Of a DNA stretch of 64,000 nt, positions 25,946-34,837 are shown piece by piece. A program made the translations under genes and the position numbers. Source of the DNA: DATMNR01 sp963702765 (lineage in GTDB: Bacteria; Chloroflexota; Ktedonobacteria; Ktedonobacterales; Ktedonobacteraceae); NCBI GenBank assembly GCA_963702765.1, contig CAVPEB010000063.1, positions 1 to 64,000 on the forward strand. The letters run 5' to 3'. The notes beneath the pieces were generated by a model. That model had not been told where the DNA came from. It did not search any database and saw nothing but the letters and a program-made list of their open reading frames with translations. How positions within the stretch are numbered: the stretch's first letter is position 1; each line of letters begins with the position of its first letter.

Positions 25946-26063
25946 GGCTCCTGGTAGGTGGTAGAACCATAGAGGCTTCATTTCCTTGCTCCTGAGATTT
26001 CTTTGTGTTAATCTCTACAAGGTAATTGGTAAGGCTCTTGCGTTCAGTTGAGTGGGCGGGGAC

Positions 26064-26209
26064 GAGAATTCTTCGCTGCGCCTCAGAATGACAAAGTAGA
26101 TGGTGTGTGGAAGAGGGAAGAGAATTCTTCGGCTGCGCCTCAGAATGGCAAGTTGAATTGCATAAGGGAAAGGGACAGCGAGAATTTTCGGCTGCGCCTC
26201 AGAATGACA
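26064..26209. repeat. Three clustered copies of a ~30-base repeat
   Basis: Copies at 26064-26093, 26120-26150 and 26180-26209 share GAGAATTCTTCG-CTGCGCCTCAGAATG-CA with small differences, separated by 26-30 bases of unrelated, G-rich sequence. A relative in the opposite orientation is at 24-51. They lie just upstream of the methyltransferase gene at 26291. Confidence 0.8.
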
Positions 26210-26290
26210 AAGTAAATTGAAAAGCGGAAAATTTTAGGGATATTTATTTTTATACATGTCTTTATTATCTATCTTAGAGGTGACTATATT

Positions 26291-27100
26291 ATGCCTTATG
26301 ACATGGGAGAATATTACGAAAGAGCCAGCGATTATGATCTTGAATACCAGAGCCAGACTCAGCAGGATGTGCCTTTCTGGTGCGAGTTGGTGATGCGATT
26401 TACTCCGCAAAGGGTACTCGAGTTGGCCTGTGGAAGCGGGCGTATTGGTATCGAATTGCTGCATAGCCCTGGCAGCTTTCAACTGGAGGGGCTTGATATC
26501 TCAACCGAAATGTTAGGCGCATACAAACGTAAACTGGCTCGGGAGCCTGAGGAAGTTCAGCAGCGCGTTACTCTGCACGAAGCGGATATGAGCGACTTTC
26601 AGTTGGAACATAAAGGTCTGTTTGACTTGATCTTCCTGCCTTTTAATTCTATAGCGCATCTTTATGAGATAGAGCAGCAACTTGATACGTTCAAAAATAC
26701 TCACGATCATCTTACATCCGATGGACGGTTTGTTGTCGATACCTTCCTGCCTGATATTGATTACTTGAGCGATGCCCTCAATCGACCTTCAAACGTCTAC
26801 CTGGAAGATGAAATCGAAGCGCCAGACAACGAGTTTACTATGCTTCTTTATACAAGCAGGCAGTATGATGCGATCGAGCAGTTAGAGCATATTGTGTGGA
26901 CGCACGAAAAGTTCTTTGAAACTGGTGATAACGAACGTTACTTGACCAAACTCGATATGCACATTTTCTTTCCTCGCGAACTCCAATTGCTTTTTCTGGC
27001 AACAGGTTTTAGCATTGAGGCGATTTATGGTGGGTATGATTGGGCTCCTTTTGGCAGAGGGACAAGGCAAATTGTTGTTGGACGGAGAAGAAAAGTTTAA
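26291..27100 (+). CDS. Class I SAM-dependent methyltransferase
   Basis: A 269-residue methyltransferase with motif I VLELACGSGRIGIELL (about 40-55), an acidic LDIS after the second strand and LHEADMSDF at motif II. FDLIFLPFNSIAHLYE is motif IV. The C-terminal part is Phe/Tyr-rich (GGYDWAPFGRGTRQ). Small molecules are the usual substrates of this subgroup; the target is unknown. GAGGTG lies 8 bases before the ATG. No co-directed partner is adjacent apart from the TA-like pair downstream with its own operator-like palindrome. Confidence 0.85.
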   Translation: MPYDMGEYYERASDYDLEYQSQTQQDVPFWCELVMRFTPQRVLELACGSGRIGIELLHSPGSFQLEGLDISTEMLGAYKRKLAREPEEVQQRVTLHEADMSDFQLEHKGLFDLIFLPFNSIAHLYEIEQQLDTFKNTHDHLTSDGRFVVDTFLPDIDYLSDALNRPSNVYLEDEIEAPDNEFTMLLYTSRQYDAIEQLEHIVWTHEKFFETGDNERYLTKLDMHIFFPRELQLLFLATGFSIEAIYGGYDWAPFGRGTRQIVVGRRRKV

Positions 27101-27131
27101 GTGTGATATGGATGTTTTCATAATACGATCC

Positions 27132-27163
27132 ACTTGTTAACATATGCTACACTATTAACAAGT
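27132..27163 (+). promoter_or_regulatory. Inverted-repeat operator candidate upstream of the DUF4258/YgiT pair
   Basis: Perfect 8-base arms ACTTGTTA (27132-27139) and TAACAAGT (27156-27163) are separated by 16 bases and end 7 bases before the ATG at 27171. A -10-like TACACT lies between the arms. TA operons are commonly autoregulated through such sites. Confidence 0.5.
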
Positions 27164-27170
27164 TTGAGAG

Positions 27171-27467
27171 ATGAGCATCACTATGAATTTATATCAAGTC
27201 ATCTATCAACGCCACGCTGTAGAACGTATGGCACTGAGAGGAGTGAGTGAGGAAGATGTCATGCACATCCTTCTTACAGGGGAAACAATACAAGTCTATC
27301 CTGATGACACTCCTTTTCCAAGCGAGTTGTTACTCGGCTGGCGTGGTAGGCGACCGCTCCATATTGTAGTTGCGACCGATATAATGCATCAAAGGAAGAT
27401 TGTTATAACAGTATATGAACCAAGCCCAAACCAGTGGGATGCTGATTTTAAGAGGAAAAAGCCATGA
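27171..27467 (+). CDS. DUF4258 domain protein (putative toxin of a TA-like pair)
   Basis: A 98-residue protein with the DUF4258 layout: YQRHAVERMALRGVSEEDVMHIL, GETIQVYPDD, then RRPLHIVVATD and VITVYEPSPNQWD. The family is related to RelE/HigB-like small RNases and often pairs with YgiT zinc-finger antitoxins. The stop overlaps the next start by 4 bases (ATGA), showing coupled translation. The toxin role is inferred from the pairing. Confidence 0.75.
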   Translation: MSITMNLYQVIYQRHAVERMALRGVSEEDVMHILLTGETIQVYPDDTPFPSELLLGWRGRRPLHIVVATDIMHQRKIVITVYEPSPNQWDADFKRKKP

Positions 27468-27688
27468 GATGCGTCATTTGCAAGCAGGGAGAAACTCAAC
27501 CAGGAACCACTACCATGACGCTTGAGAGGGATTCCACTACGGTGGTTTTTAAGAATGTGCCCGCGGAGGTCTGTCAAATCTGTGGCGAAGCCTATTTGGA
27601 CGCCGCAACAACAAGACATTTGCTCCACATTGTGGAGGAAGCTGCGAGAATAGGCGTACAGGTAGATGTTCGCTCTTATGCAGCATAA
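27464..27688 (+). CDS. YgiT-type zinc finger protein (MqsA N-terminal-like antitoxin)
   Basis: A 74-residue protein with CVIC (3-6) and CQIC (37-40) in the YgiT/MqsA pattern: MRCVICKQGETQPG, TVVFKNVPAEVCQICGEAYLD, then a helical TTRHLLHIVEEA tail. It has the zinc-binding, toxin-binding part of MqsA but lacks the C-terminal HTH, so a separate DNA-binding function is uncertain. It is translationally coupled to the DUF4258 gene. Confidence 0.82.
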   Translation: MRCVICKQGETQPGTTTMTLERDSTTVVFKNVPAEVCQICGEAYLDAATTRHLLHIVEEAARIGVQVDVRSYAA

Positions 27689-27769
27689 AATCCTTTCCTG
27701 AATAACCCTTTATAGATTGAAGTACATCCTCTGAGGGTTACTCTTTCCAGTAGCAGCAAAGAATGAAAT

Positions 27770-29415
27770 AAATGTCTGGTTATATTTGTACCTTTCTCTA
27801 AAGTCAGTAAGGATTATGGCGGTAATTCTATTTTCCGCGATATAGACCTGGAGATTCTGGAAGGCGAACGTATCGGCCTCGTTGGAGAAAATGGGGGCGG
27901 TAAATCAACGCTATTCAAACTCATGGCTGGCCTTGATACTCCAACTGAAGGTACGATCTCGCGGCGTCGAAATCTTACCATTGGATACCTGACACAGGAG
28001 GCTGATCCAGGTCAAAGCGCATAAGACAGTCTTCGAAGCGGTTTCAGAGGTAACTCAGGAACTGGTGGATTTACCACTTATGTTGAGCCAGCTTGAAGCC
28101 AGGATGGCTGATCCAGAAGTAGCCTCTGATCCGGAACTGATGACGGAAATCCTCGATGAGTATGGCAGAGCACAGGAACGCTTCGATGCGCTAGGTGGTT
28201 ATACACTTGAGCACAAGGTAGAAGCAGTCTTGCATGGTCTGGGGTTTGGCCCTGCATGGTATGATCTGGAGGTGGGTTCGCTCAGCGGCGGTGAGAAGAA
28301 GCTGGTAAACCTGGCCCGCATCCTGATTAAAGCTCCTGATCTTCTGCTACTCGACGAACCCGATAACCACCTTGACCTGGATGCAAAAGCATGGCTAGAA
28401 CAGTATATTCAAAGCTATGCTGGTACAGTGCTGATCATCTCGCACGATCGGCAGTTGCTTGATCACGCGGTGAAGAAAATCTTCGAACTTGAGGATGGTA
28501 ACATTTCCTCCTACTTTGGAAACTACAGTTATTACTTCGAGGAACGGCAGCGTCGATTGTTGAAACAGTATGAACTCTATACTGTGCAGCAGGGCGAAAT
28601 CAAACGACTGGAAACCAGCATGCGCCAACTCAAAGGCTGGTCCAAGTTTAACGATAAATTTGCGACGCGAGCAGAGGATATGGCAAAACGTGTCGAGCGC
28701 GCTAAGCAGGAAGGCGTAGACCGTCCCATCTTGATCCGCGATAAAATCAAGGTGAACCTGGATGCAGAGCGCAGTGGCAAAATTGTGCTGAATGTGAAAG
28801 GCCTGAGCAAGTCATATGATGAGCGTGTCCTGTTTGAGCCATTTGATTTGACCATCCTCTATGGTGAACGTGTTGGCATTGTCGGAGCCAACGGTAGTGG
28901 CAAAACAACATTGCTCAAAACAATGCTGGAGTTGATCCCAGCTGATACTGGCACGGTGAAAATTGGAGCAAGCGTTGTCAGTTGGATACTACGCACAGGA
29001 GCAGGAGACGCTGCCTTTCGATAGCACTCCGCTGGATTTCATACGCCGCATCAAACCGATGAATGAACCGCAAACAATCAGTTTTTTGCGCGGCCTGCTT
29101 TTCTCCTACGAGGATATCCATACGCCGATCAGGCGTTTGAGCGGTGGTGAGAAGAGTCGTCTTCAAATAGCGCGCTTGATGCTTACCGATGCGAACTTTT
29201 TACTGCTGGATGAGCCAACCAACAATCTCGATATCGCATCTGTCGAAGTGCTGGAGGCTGCTCTTGATGAATTCGAAGGCACTATTCTGACCGTTTCGCA
29301 CGATCGCTACTTTCTTGATAAGATTGTGACGAAGATTGTGGCGATTGGCAATGATGGGAGTGTGAGGGTGTACCCCGGCAATTTCTCGTATTATTATGAG
29401 AAGAGTAGGGTATAA
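27770..29415 (+). pseudogene. ABC-F ATPase gene broken by several frameshifts
   Basis: Three consecutive frames make one ABC-F protein of about 540 residues: the first has KVSKDYGG, GENGGGKSTLF and GYLTQEADPG and stops near 28021; the second (28065-29024) has LSGGEKKLVNLARIL, LLLDEPDNHLD and GANGSGKTTLL; the third (28963-29415) has LSGGEKSRLQIARLML and LLLDEPTNNLD. Both ABC domains and the linker are recognisable. One extra A at 28014-28016 and one extra base near 28980 explain the breaks. No in-frame start codon is visible at the 5' end, so a third lesion is likely. ABC-F proteins act on the ribosome. It is decayed or badly sequenced. Confidence 0.8.
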
Positions 29416-29481
29416 AAATGAGAGGGGATATGCTATAATAAGTGAAATGTTATACATCCATTCCTGACAAACAGTTTACAT

Positions 29482-29856
29482 ATGATCTGGAGGCCTATCC
29501 TTTGGGCAGTAATTATACACTCGGGTTCGGGAATGTCGGGTAACGGTAATTCGTTTGTAAGTCGTCGCGAAATGCGTGCAACCAATCAAACAGGTGCGCT
29601 ACCAATTGTAAGCACCAGTCGCAGCTACTCTGGTTCACTCGACTTTGAAAACTTGATCGCATCTCTTCGCGATTTGTTCGTGCAGGATCGGCAGGTTGCT
29701 AGCCAGCAAGAGGGTACACGCTGCGGTATCTGTTATCTCCATTTCACCGCAAGTTCTTTAACGTATCGAGAGGAAGAGGGTTATTATGTATGCCAGGGTT
29801 GCGAAAAAGGCCTTGGTAAAAATAAAATCCCCATGATTAGAAGACAACAAAAGTAA
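29482..29856 (+). CDS. Small CxxC protein (unrecognised)
   Basis: A 124-residue frame; an ATG at 29533 may be the real start, giving 107 residues. The N-terminal half is polar and Ser-rich. The C-terminal half has CGIC and CQGC about 26 residues apart around LTYREEEGYYV, a zinc-ribbon-like arrangement, and ends KIPMIRRQQK. It stops just before a long hairpin terminator. I do not recognise the family. Two CxxC pairs and the following terminator support a real gene. Confidence 0.55.
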   Translation: MIWRPILWAVIIHSGSGMSGNGNSFVSRREMRATNQTGALPIVSTSRSYSGSLDFENLIASLRDLFVQDRQVASQQEGTRCGICYLHFTASSLTYREEEGYYVCQGCEKGLGKNKIPMIRRQQK

Positions 29857-29860
29857 GCAT

Positions 29861-29920
29861 GTTGTAAAACAAAACGGCTCGGCGGACATATGCATCCGCC
29901 GAGCCGTTTTGTTTTACAAC
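29861..29920. terminator. Bidirectional terminator, perfect 26-base stem
   Basis: Positions 29861-29886 and 29895-29920 are exact inverted repeats around CATATGCA. The G+C core GGCTCGGCGGA is flanked by A and T tracts on both sides (AAAACAAAA/TTTTGTTTT), so it can stop transcription from both the CxxC gene and the convergent def gene. Confidence 0.9.
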
Positions 29921-29923
29921 AAT

Positions 29924-30433
29924 TTATTCTATCAAAGCCTCTTCTTCGGCTTCCTCATACTCTTCATCTGAAATTTCACGTAAATCTTCGGGACTGTCCA
30001 GCCGATCCAGGAAGAGAATGCCGTCCAGGTGATCGATCTCGTGTTGGAGAATACGCGCAAGCCAGCCTTCGGCGCGAACTCGGATTGTTTTACCGCGCGC
30101 ATCCTGACCTTTTACAATGACACTTGTCGCACGGCGGATATTTTCTCCAATATAGCCAGGAATACTTAAACATCCTTCGGTGCCGCGTTCCTCCCCCTCG
30201 GCTTTGATAATCTCAGGGTTGACCATTGCGATTTTGCGATCCTCGTATTCGGCAACAAAAATGCGAACTGAAATAGCGATTTGGGGCGCTGCCAGGCCGA
30301 CTCCACGCGCTACATGCATGGTTTCAAACATATCATCAATTAATTTTGCGATGGATGGATCGAAACGATGAACTTTTTTTGCTTTCTGCCTCAGAATCGG
30401 ATTCTCTGATGTAATTACGTTGTGAATTGCCAT
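29924..30433 (-). CDS. def: Peptide deformylase
   Basis: A 169-residue metalloenzyme with all three motifs: GVGLAAPQIAI (motif 1), EGCLSIPGY with the metal-binding Cys (motif 2) and QHEIDHLDGILF with the HExxH metal ligands and catalytic Glu (motif 3). It removes the formyl group from nascent proteins. An acidic tail (EEYEEAEEEAL) follows the domain. It ends 4 bases from a bidirectional terminator. Confidence 0.95.
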   Translation of the reverse strand: MAIHNVITSENPILRQKAKKVHRFDPSIAKLIDDMFETMHVARGVGLAAPQIAISVRIFVAEYEDRKIAMVNPEIIKAEGEERGTEGCLSIPGYIGENIRRATSVIVKGQDARGKTIRVRAEGWLARILQHEIDHLDGILFLDRLDSPEDLREISDEEYEEAEEEALIE

Positions 30434-30640
30434 AGCCTGTGTATTCTTCCCTGCACTTTTTCCTATACTTAAGGGCTACCCGTCCAATGACCGTGTAGAG
30501 GTCGCGTTTTATTGGCTATATAGTATCATATTGGAGGGGAATTATCTACAAGTGGAGGAGGTGTACGAATAGAAACGGTTTGACAGTATGAAGTCACTAT
30601 CTCTTTACACCCTTGGCAACCTCTTTATTACCCGGTGAAA

Positions 30641-33600
30641 TTACTCCTCTTGCCCATTCTCTTCTCCCACCTGCGCTTGCAGGTATTGTATCGCCGCCAA
30701 TACCTTCTGCTGCTCTTCAGGCGACAGCGCCTCCAGCGCTTGCTCAAACGCGACCTCGTTACCCTGCGCTAATGCCTCACGAATCGTTTGAGGTAATGAT
30801 GCGATTACTTCTTGTGGTGATGGCAGTGCAAATTCTCCTACTCCTACTGGTTGTGCGATAGTTTCCAACACGTGCAGGATCAGCAAGGCGGAATTCCGAT
30901 CCACCTCTTCCACCAGGGAGTTCCAATCACGCTCTCCTAACCAAATGCGTCGTATCGCTATGGCAATCTTCCAGCCTCTCTCCTCCAACCCTGGCAAGGC
31001 TGCCTCAACCTCCTCCCGTGCCTGTGCATTGCCTTGTGCGGCAGCAGCGATGGCAGCAATGAGTTGTCCGTGCTGCCGATCGATGTGGAAGCGGTTGCCC
31101 TCGAAAGCGGCAAAGGTCTCACGCTCGCGGCGGCGGTAGTCCCGTGCCTCCTCTGTCTGGCCTTCAAGGTCTGCTATCTCAGCGAGGATGCCCAAGGTCG
31201 TCCAGATTTCTGCCGACGCATCAAGCGTTTCTCTGATTGCCAACGCCTGTTTGGCATAGCTCTTCGCCTTACTCAGACGGTTAGCGGCGGCACGACCTGC
31301 TTGCACCTCGTTCACGAGCAGAACGGCGAGGTTGTTCAGAATCGTTGCTGTCTCAGAACCGCCAGGATTTGTCTGCTTGAACAGTTCTAGCCCTCGCATA
31401 TACCACCCCTCTGCCTCAACCGGACGTTCAGATCTCCATGCAACGATCGCAAGCTGGTTGCAGGTTTTGGCAGCACCGATGGCGTTGCCCAGACGTTCCT
31501 TGATAGCTAGACTCTCGCGGTAGCAGCGCTCAGCCTCAGTCCATTTTTGCTGCTCCTCTGCAACCATACCCAGTTGATGCCATACGATTGCCTCGTGTTC
31601 TGGTTCGCCCAATTGCTGGAAGAGTTGCAGCGCTGTCTTGTAGCGCGATTGTGCCTCAGCATAGTCACGTTGCTCCAGTGCTAACGTGCCAAGTTGTAAT
31701 AGGTCTACCCCCTCACCGCGGAGATCACCAGGCTGTTCCATTACCTTCAACGACTCTTCATACGCCGCCCGTGCCTGCGAGTACTTGCCCTGATCGGTCA
31801 ACATATCGCCTAGATCGGTCAGCAACTTACCACGCATGCTATTTCGCATCTGATCCTCAGGCTGCTGCTCAATCAGTGCCTCGATCATAGTGAGAGCCTT
31901 GCGCAGGCTGTCTTCAGCCGCAGCAGGGTGCCCACCGCCTTGAAGGCAGCGCGCCATCCGAACGAGCGTCATACAGTGTTCGTACGAGCCAAGACCAAGT
32001 GGAATGCCTCCCGGCAACGCCTCGATACGGGCCAGCAGCCCGGTGAAGCGGGTATAGGCAGCACCGATCTTGCCTCGTTGGAACTCATCTTCACCCAGAC
32101 CGCTTTCACGCAGATATTCCGCTCGTGTGAGCCCTCCACTTTCCTGCGCCCCCTTCGCGGCCACTGCCTCACCTATGCGCCGCCGCAGTTCGTCACGCTC
32201 GCGCAACAGCCCAAAGAGGTTCAGAAATTTGGCGATGCTTTTGGCCATTTCTGTGGCAGCATCCAGGTCGCCTGCCTCCAGGATCAGTTCCAATGCGCGC
32301 CGCAGGTTGGGCAGTTCTTTCTGCACAAGCGCGCGCACCTCCTGCGCGTGCCGTTTGTCTTCATCGTATAGGTAGTTTGCAACGGCATAGTAGCGCTGCG
32401 CGTAGCGTTCGCGCAAGGCCGGGTCATCTGCGCCTGGCCGGCTGCGCAGGTACGGTGCCAGCACCGGGTGGAAATGCAGGAACGGGACAGTGATGCCTGC
32501 GACCTGTTCCGCGGTCAGCAGAGCGGCTTGCTCGAGCGCTGGACGCAGGTGCATCCACTCGGGTTCGGAAATCTCGGTGATGGCCAGCAGTTCGTTTTCG
32601 TTGGCACCTGCCTCGAAGAGCGCCAAGCGGGGAAGGAGGTCGCGTTGTGCCTGGCTCAAGCGCCGCAAGGAGTACTCCAACGAGGCCAGCAGCGAGCGAT
32701 TGCGCCCTGTCTCGTGATCGTCTTGAAAGCGAGGCAGCAGCGACGAAAAATCAGCTGTGATCTTGGCAAGGGTCAGCGAGGATGCTCCTAAGGCTGGCAA
32801 GACTAGTTGTATTGATAGTGGATGATAGTCCAATTGCTTGAGCAGCTCACGTAACTCCGCGTAGGGGGCCTTCGCGCGGTCGATGCCCAGGTACTCAAGC
32901 AGGCGACTAGCCAGGGCATAAGCATCTTCGGGATGCAAACCTCCTAACACGAGATGCGCGACATGTTTCCCGGGCGCCATGCTCCCATCGCCAAAGGCGG
33001 TATCACGAGTGGTCAGTAACACTCCGGCGCCCATGTGCGAGAGCTTCAGCAACACCTCCCATAATGTGGTTCGTACAGCTATATCGAGTGGAGCATCCCC
33101 TCCCGGCAAGATGCTTTCCAGGTTGTCGGCAATGACCAGGGTGCGTTTCTGCTTGAGCGCTGGCTCGAGCTGTGCCAGGGCTGTTTTCGTCTCATTGGGG
33201 TTGTAATTCCCATCATATACCCCCAGAAATGTGCCAAGTGTGCTCAAGAGCGTCGCGGCATCACCGCCATGTTCAAACGAGATGAAACTGGCTGCATCAT
33301 ACATCTTCGTGCGCGTCAACCAGTCGGCTGTCTCACGCACGAGGGCTGTTTTGCCAACGCCACCGAAGCCATGAATGACCACTAGTTGACCATGCAGCAG
33401 GAAACGTTCTATTTGTAGCAACTCGTAGGCGCGGCCACTGAAGTCGTATCGTGGTTCAGCTGGCATACTTTCGCTCAGACGTTCAGAAATTGATCCTGCT
33501 TGCTGTTCGAGTTGGCCTGATGGCCTGGTTGCTTGCAGGACAAGCGGACACTGCTGGTAGAAGTGCGGGAGCCACCAGTCACGCAATTCTACTGGCTGGC

Positions 33601-34729
33601 CTTCCTCATCTCGGCGACGACGGATCATATGACGTGCAGGTTCATCATACAAGGCCTGCCGCGCCTGCTCCTGAGCTATTGGTGCAGAAATGCCTTCTGC
33701 TATGGCATGATAGAAGGCTTCAACATAGAGCGTTGCACTGGAGACTAGAACACTGGCACTCATGGCAACCACGGCATCAATGCCACCCTGTATAAGGCGA
33801 GTCGCTACACTGCTGAAGACATCTTCAGCCGAACCCATGGCGCTCTGGCAGGCAGTCAAAACCGCTAGTTTAACTCTGCTGTTTAGTAAAACCTGGGCTA
33901 GATCTTCTGCCTCGACAAGGTCAAGCTGCCCTTTGTCATCCTCGAAAGCCAACTTGCCACGTCCACCTCCAACAAGCAGATGTTCATCGTGCCCATGAGT
34001 TTGCTCATCAAAGGTGCCATGACCATCGAAATGCAGCACATGCACCTGTCGCTTCTTGTCTCTCAGTCGTTGTCGCAGTGCTTTAATAGTCGGTGGGCGC
34101 AGAAACTCTAGTTCGATCACTCCCATCTCTACCTGCTCCTGTACCTCGTCGAGCAACTCACGCGCGATGCCGCGTGGGTCGATAAAACCGGTCCCCTGCG
34201 GCCGTGCCGTGACGAGCAACACGCGTAACGGCGGCTCAAACGAAGTTGCAGCGGTGGTTGACTCACTTTTGTGCAAACGACGTAAGATCGAGACTGGCTC
34301 CTGCGTGCGCATCACCAAGTAGCCTTGTTCACTATGGAGCAGTTCCCAGGGCAGACTCAGGGCATGGGGAAGATCACTGATAATACTAATCTGATGATCA
34401 CCTACGGTGTCGAGCCATTTCTGCACGATGCGATCTGCTTGACGACTCCCGAATACAGACTCGTAGAGCCTCTTCCCCAGTTCCGGCAACAGTTCCTCAA
34501 CCTCCTTTGCATGTTGGGCAAATCCCTCGAAAGGCCATTTCCAGTATTCTTCCAGGTACCAGCGCAAGTCATTCCGCTCTTGCTGTGTGAGTGGGTCTTT
34601 CAGGAGATCACCTGCGTGGTTGATACCCAGCCCAGCACAATTCAATGCTATGCTGGCGATTGCCTGAGACTGCTTCTTGCCCTTCCCAGGAAGTGTAAGC
34701 GTGATCGCGAGATCAAGCAACTGGCTCAT
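30641..34729 (-). CDS. CHAT protease - NB-ARC/STAND NTPase - TPR protein
   Basis: A 1362-residue protein. Residues 1-400 include a CHAT caspase-like domain with the catalytic dyad His237 (LHFDGHG) and Cys294 (VLTACQSA). Residues 430-600 form a STAND NTPase core: Walker A GFGGVGKT (454-461), Walker B LVIADN (531-536) and LLTTRD. A winged-helix-like region follows, then TPR-like helices from about 880 to 1240 (for example YSQARAAYEESLKVM, DYAEAQSRYKTALQLF). In characterised STAND proteins the repeats sense a ligand, the NTPase oligomerises and the N-terminal effector is switched on. GC is much higher than in the neighbours (39 of 60 at 32161-32220). GAGGAG precedes the ATG. The next gene upstream, 108 bases away, is a likely partner. 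Confidence 0.92.
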   Translation of the reverse strand: MSQLLDLAITLTLPGKGKKQSQAIASIALNCAGLGINHAGDLLKDPLTQQERNDLRWYLEEYWKWPFEGFAQHAKEVEELLPELGKRLYESVFGSRQADRIVQKWLDTVGDHQISIISDLPHALSLPWELLHSEQGYLVMRTQEPVSILRRLHKSESTTAATSFEPPLRVLLVTARPQGTGFIDPRGIARELLDEVQEQVEMGVIELEFLRPPTIKALRQRLRDKKRQVHVLHFDGHGTFDEQTHGHDEHLLVGGGRGKLAFEDDKGQLDLVEAEDLAQVLLNSRVKLAVLTACQSAMGSAEDVFSSVATRLIQGGIDAVVAMSASVLVSSATLYVEAFYHAIAEGISAPIAQEQARQALYDEPARHMIRRRRDEEGQPVELRDWWLPHFYQQCPLVLQATRPSGQLEQQAGSISERLSESMPAEPRYDFSGRAYELLQIERFLLHGQLVVIHGFGGVGKTALVRETADWLTRTKMYDAASFISFEHGGDAATLLSTLGTFLGVYDGNYNPNETKTALAQLEPALKQKRTLVIADNLESILPGGDAPLDIAVRTTLWEVLLKLSHMGAGVLLTTRDTAFGDGSMAPGKHVAHLVLGGLHPEDAYALASRLLEYLGIDRAKAPYAELRELLKQLDYHPLSIQLVLPALGASSLTLAKITADFSSLLPRFQDDHETGRNRSLLASLEYSLRRLSQAQRDLLPRLALFEAGANENELLAITEISEPEWMHLRPALEQAALLTAEQVAGITVPFLHFHPVLAPYLRSRPGADDPALRERYAQRYYAVANYLYDEDKRHAQEVRALVQKELPNLRRALELILEAGDLDAATEMAKSIAKFLNLFGLLRERDELRRRIGEAVAAKGAQESGGLTRAEYLRESGLGEDEFQRGKIGAAYTRFTGLLARIEALPGGIPLGLGSYEHCMTLVRMARCLQGGGHPAAAEDSLRKALTMIEALIEQQPEDQMRNSMRGKLLTDLGDMLTDQGKYSQARAAYEESLKVMEQPGDLRGEGVDLLQLGTLALEQRDYAEAQSRYKTALQLFQQLGEPEHEAIVWHQLGMVAEEQQKWTEAERCYRESLAIKERLGNAIGAAKTCNQLAIVAWRSERPVEAEGWYMRGLELFKQTNPGGSETATILNNLAVLLVNEVQAGRAAANRLSKAKSYAKQALAIRETLDASAEIWTTLGILAEIADLEGQTEEARDYRRRERETFAAFEGNRFHIDRQHGQLIAAIAAAAQGNAQAREEVEAALPGLEERGWKIAIAIRRIWLGERDWNSLVEEVDRNSALLILHVLETIAQPVGVGEFALPSPQEVIASLPQTIREALAQGNEVAFEQALEALSPEEQQKVLAAIQYLQAQVGEENGQEE

Positions 34730-34837
34730 GCTGGCTCCTCTCTCAAAATACCTATTTGCCGTCGTAGCGGCTGATACTGAAGATGAGGTAATTGTAGGGT
34801 ATCATGTGCTGTGGATCTGTGCGTTGCACGACCTGGT

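Noticed and set aside
26064..26209. CRISPR-like array
   Set aside because: Only three imperfect units, spacers of related G-rich sequence, and no cas genes anywhere in the window.
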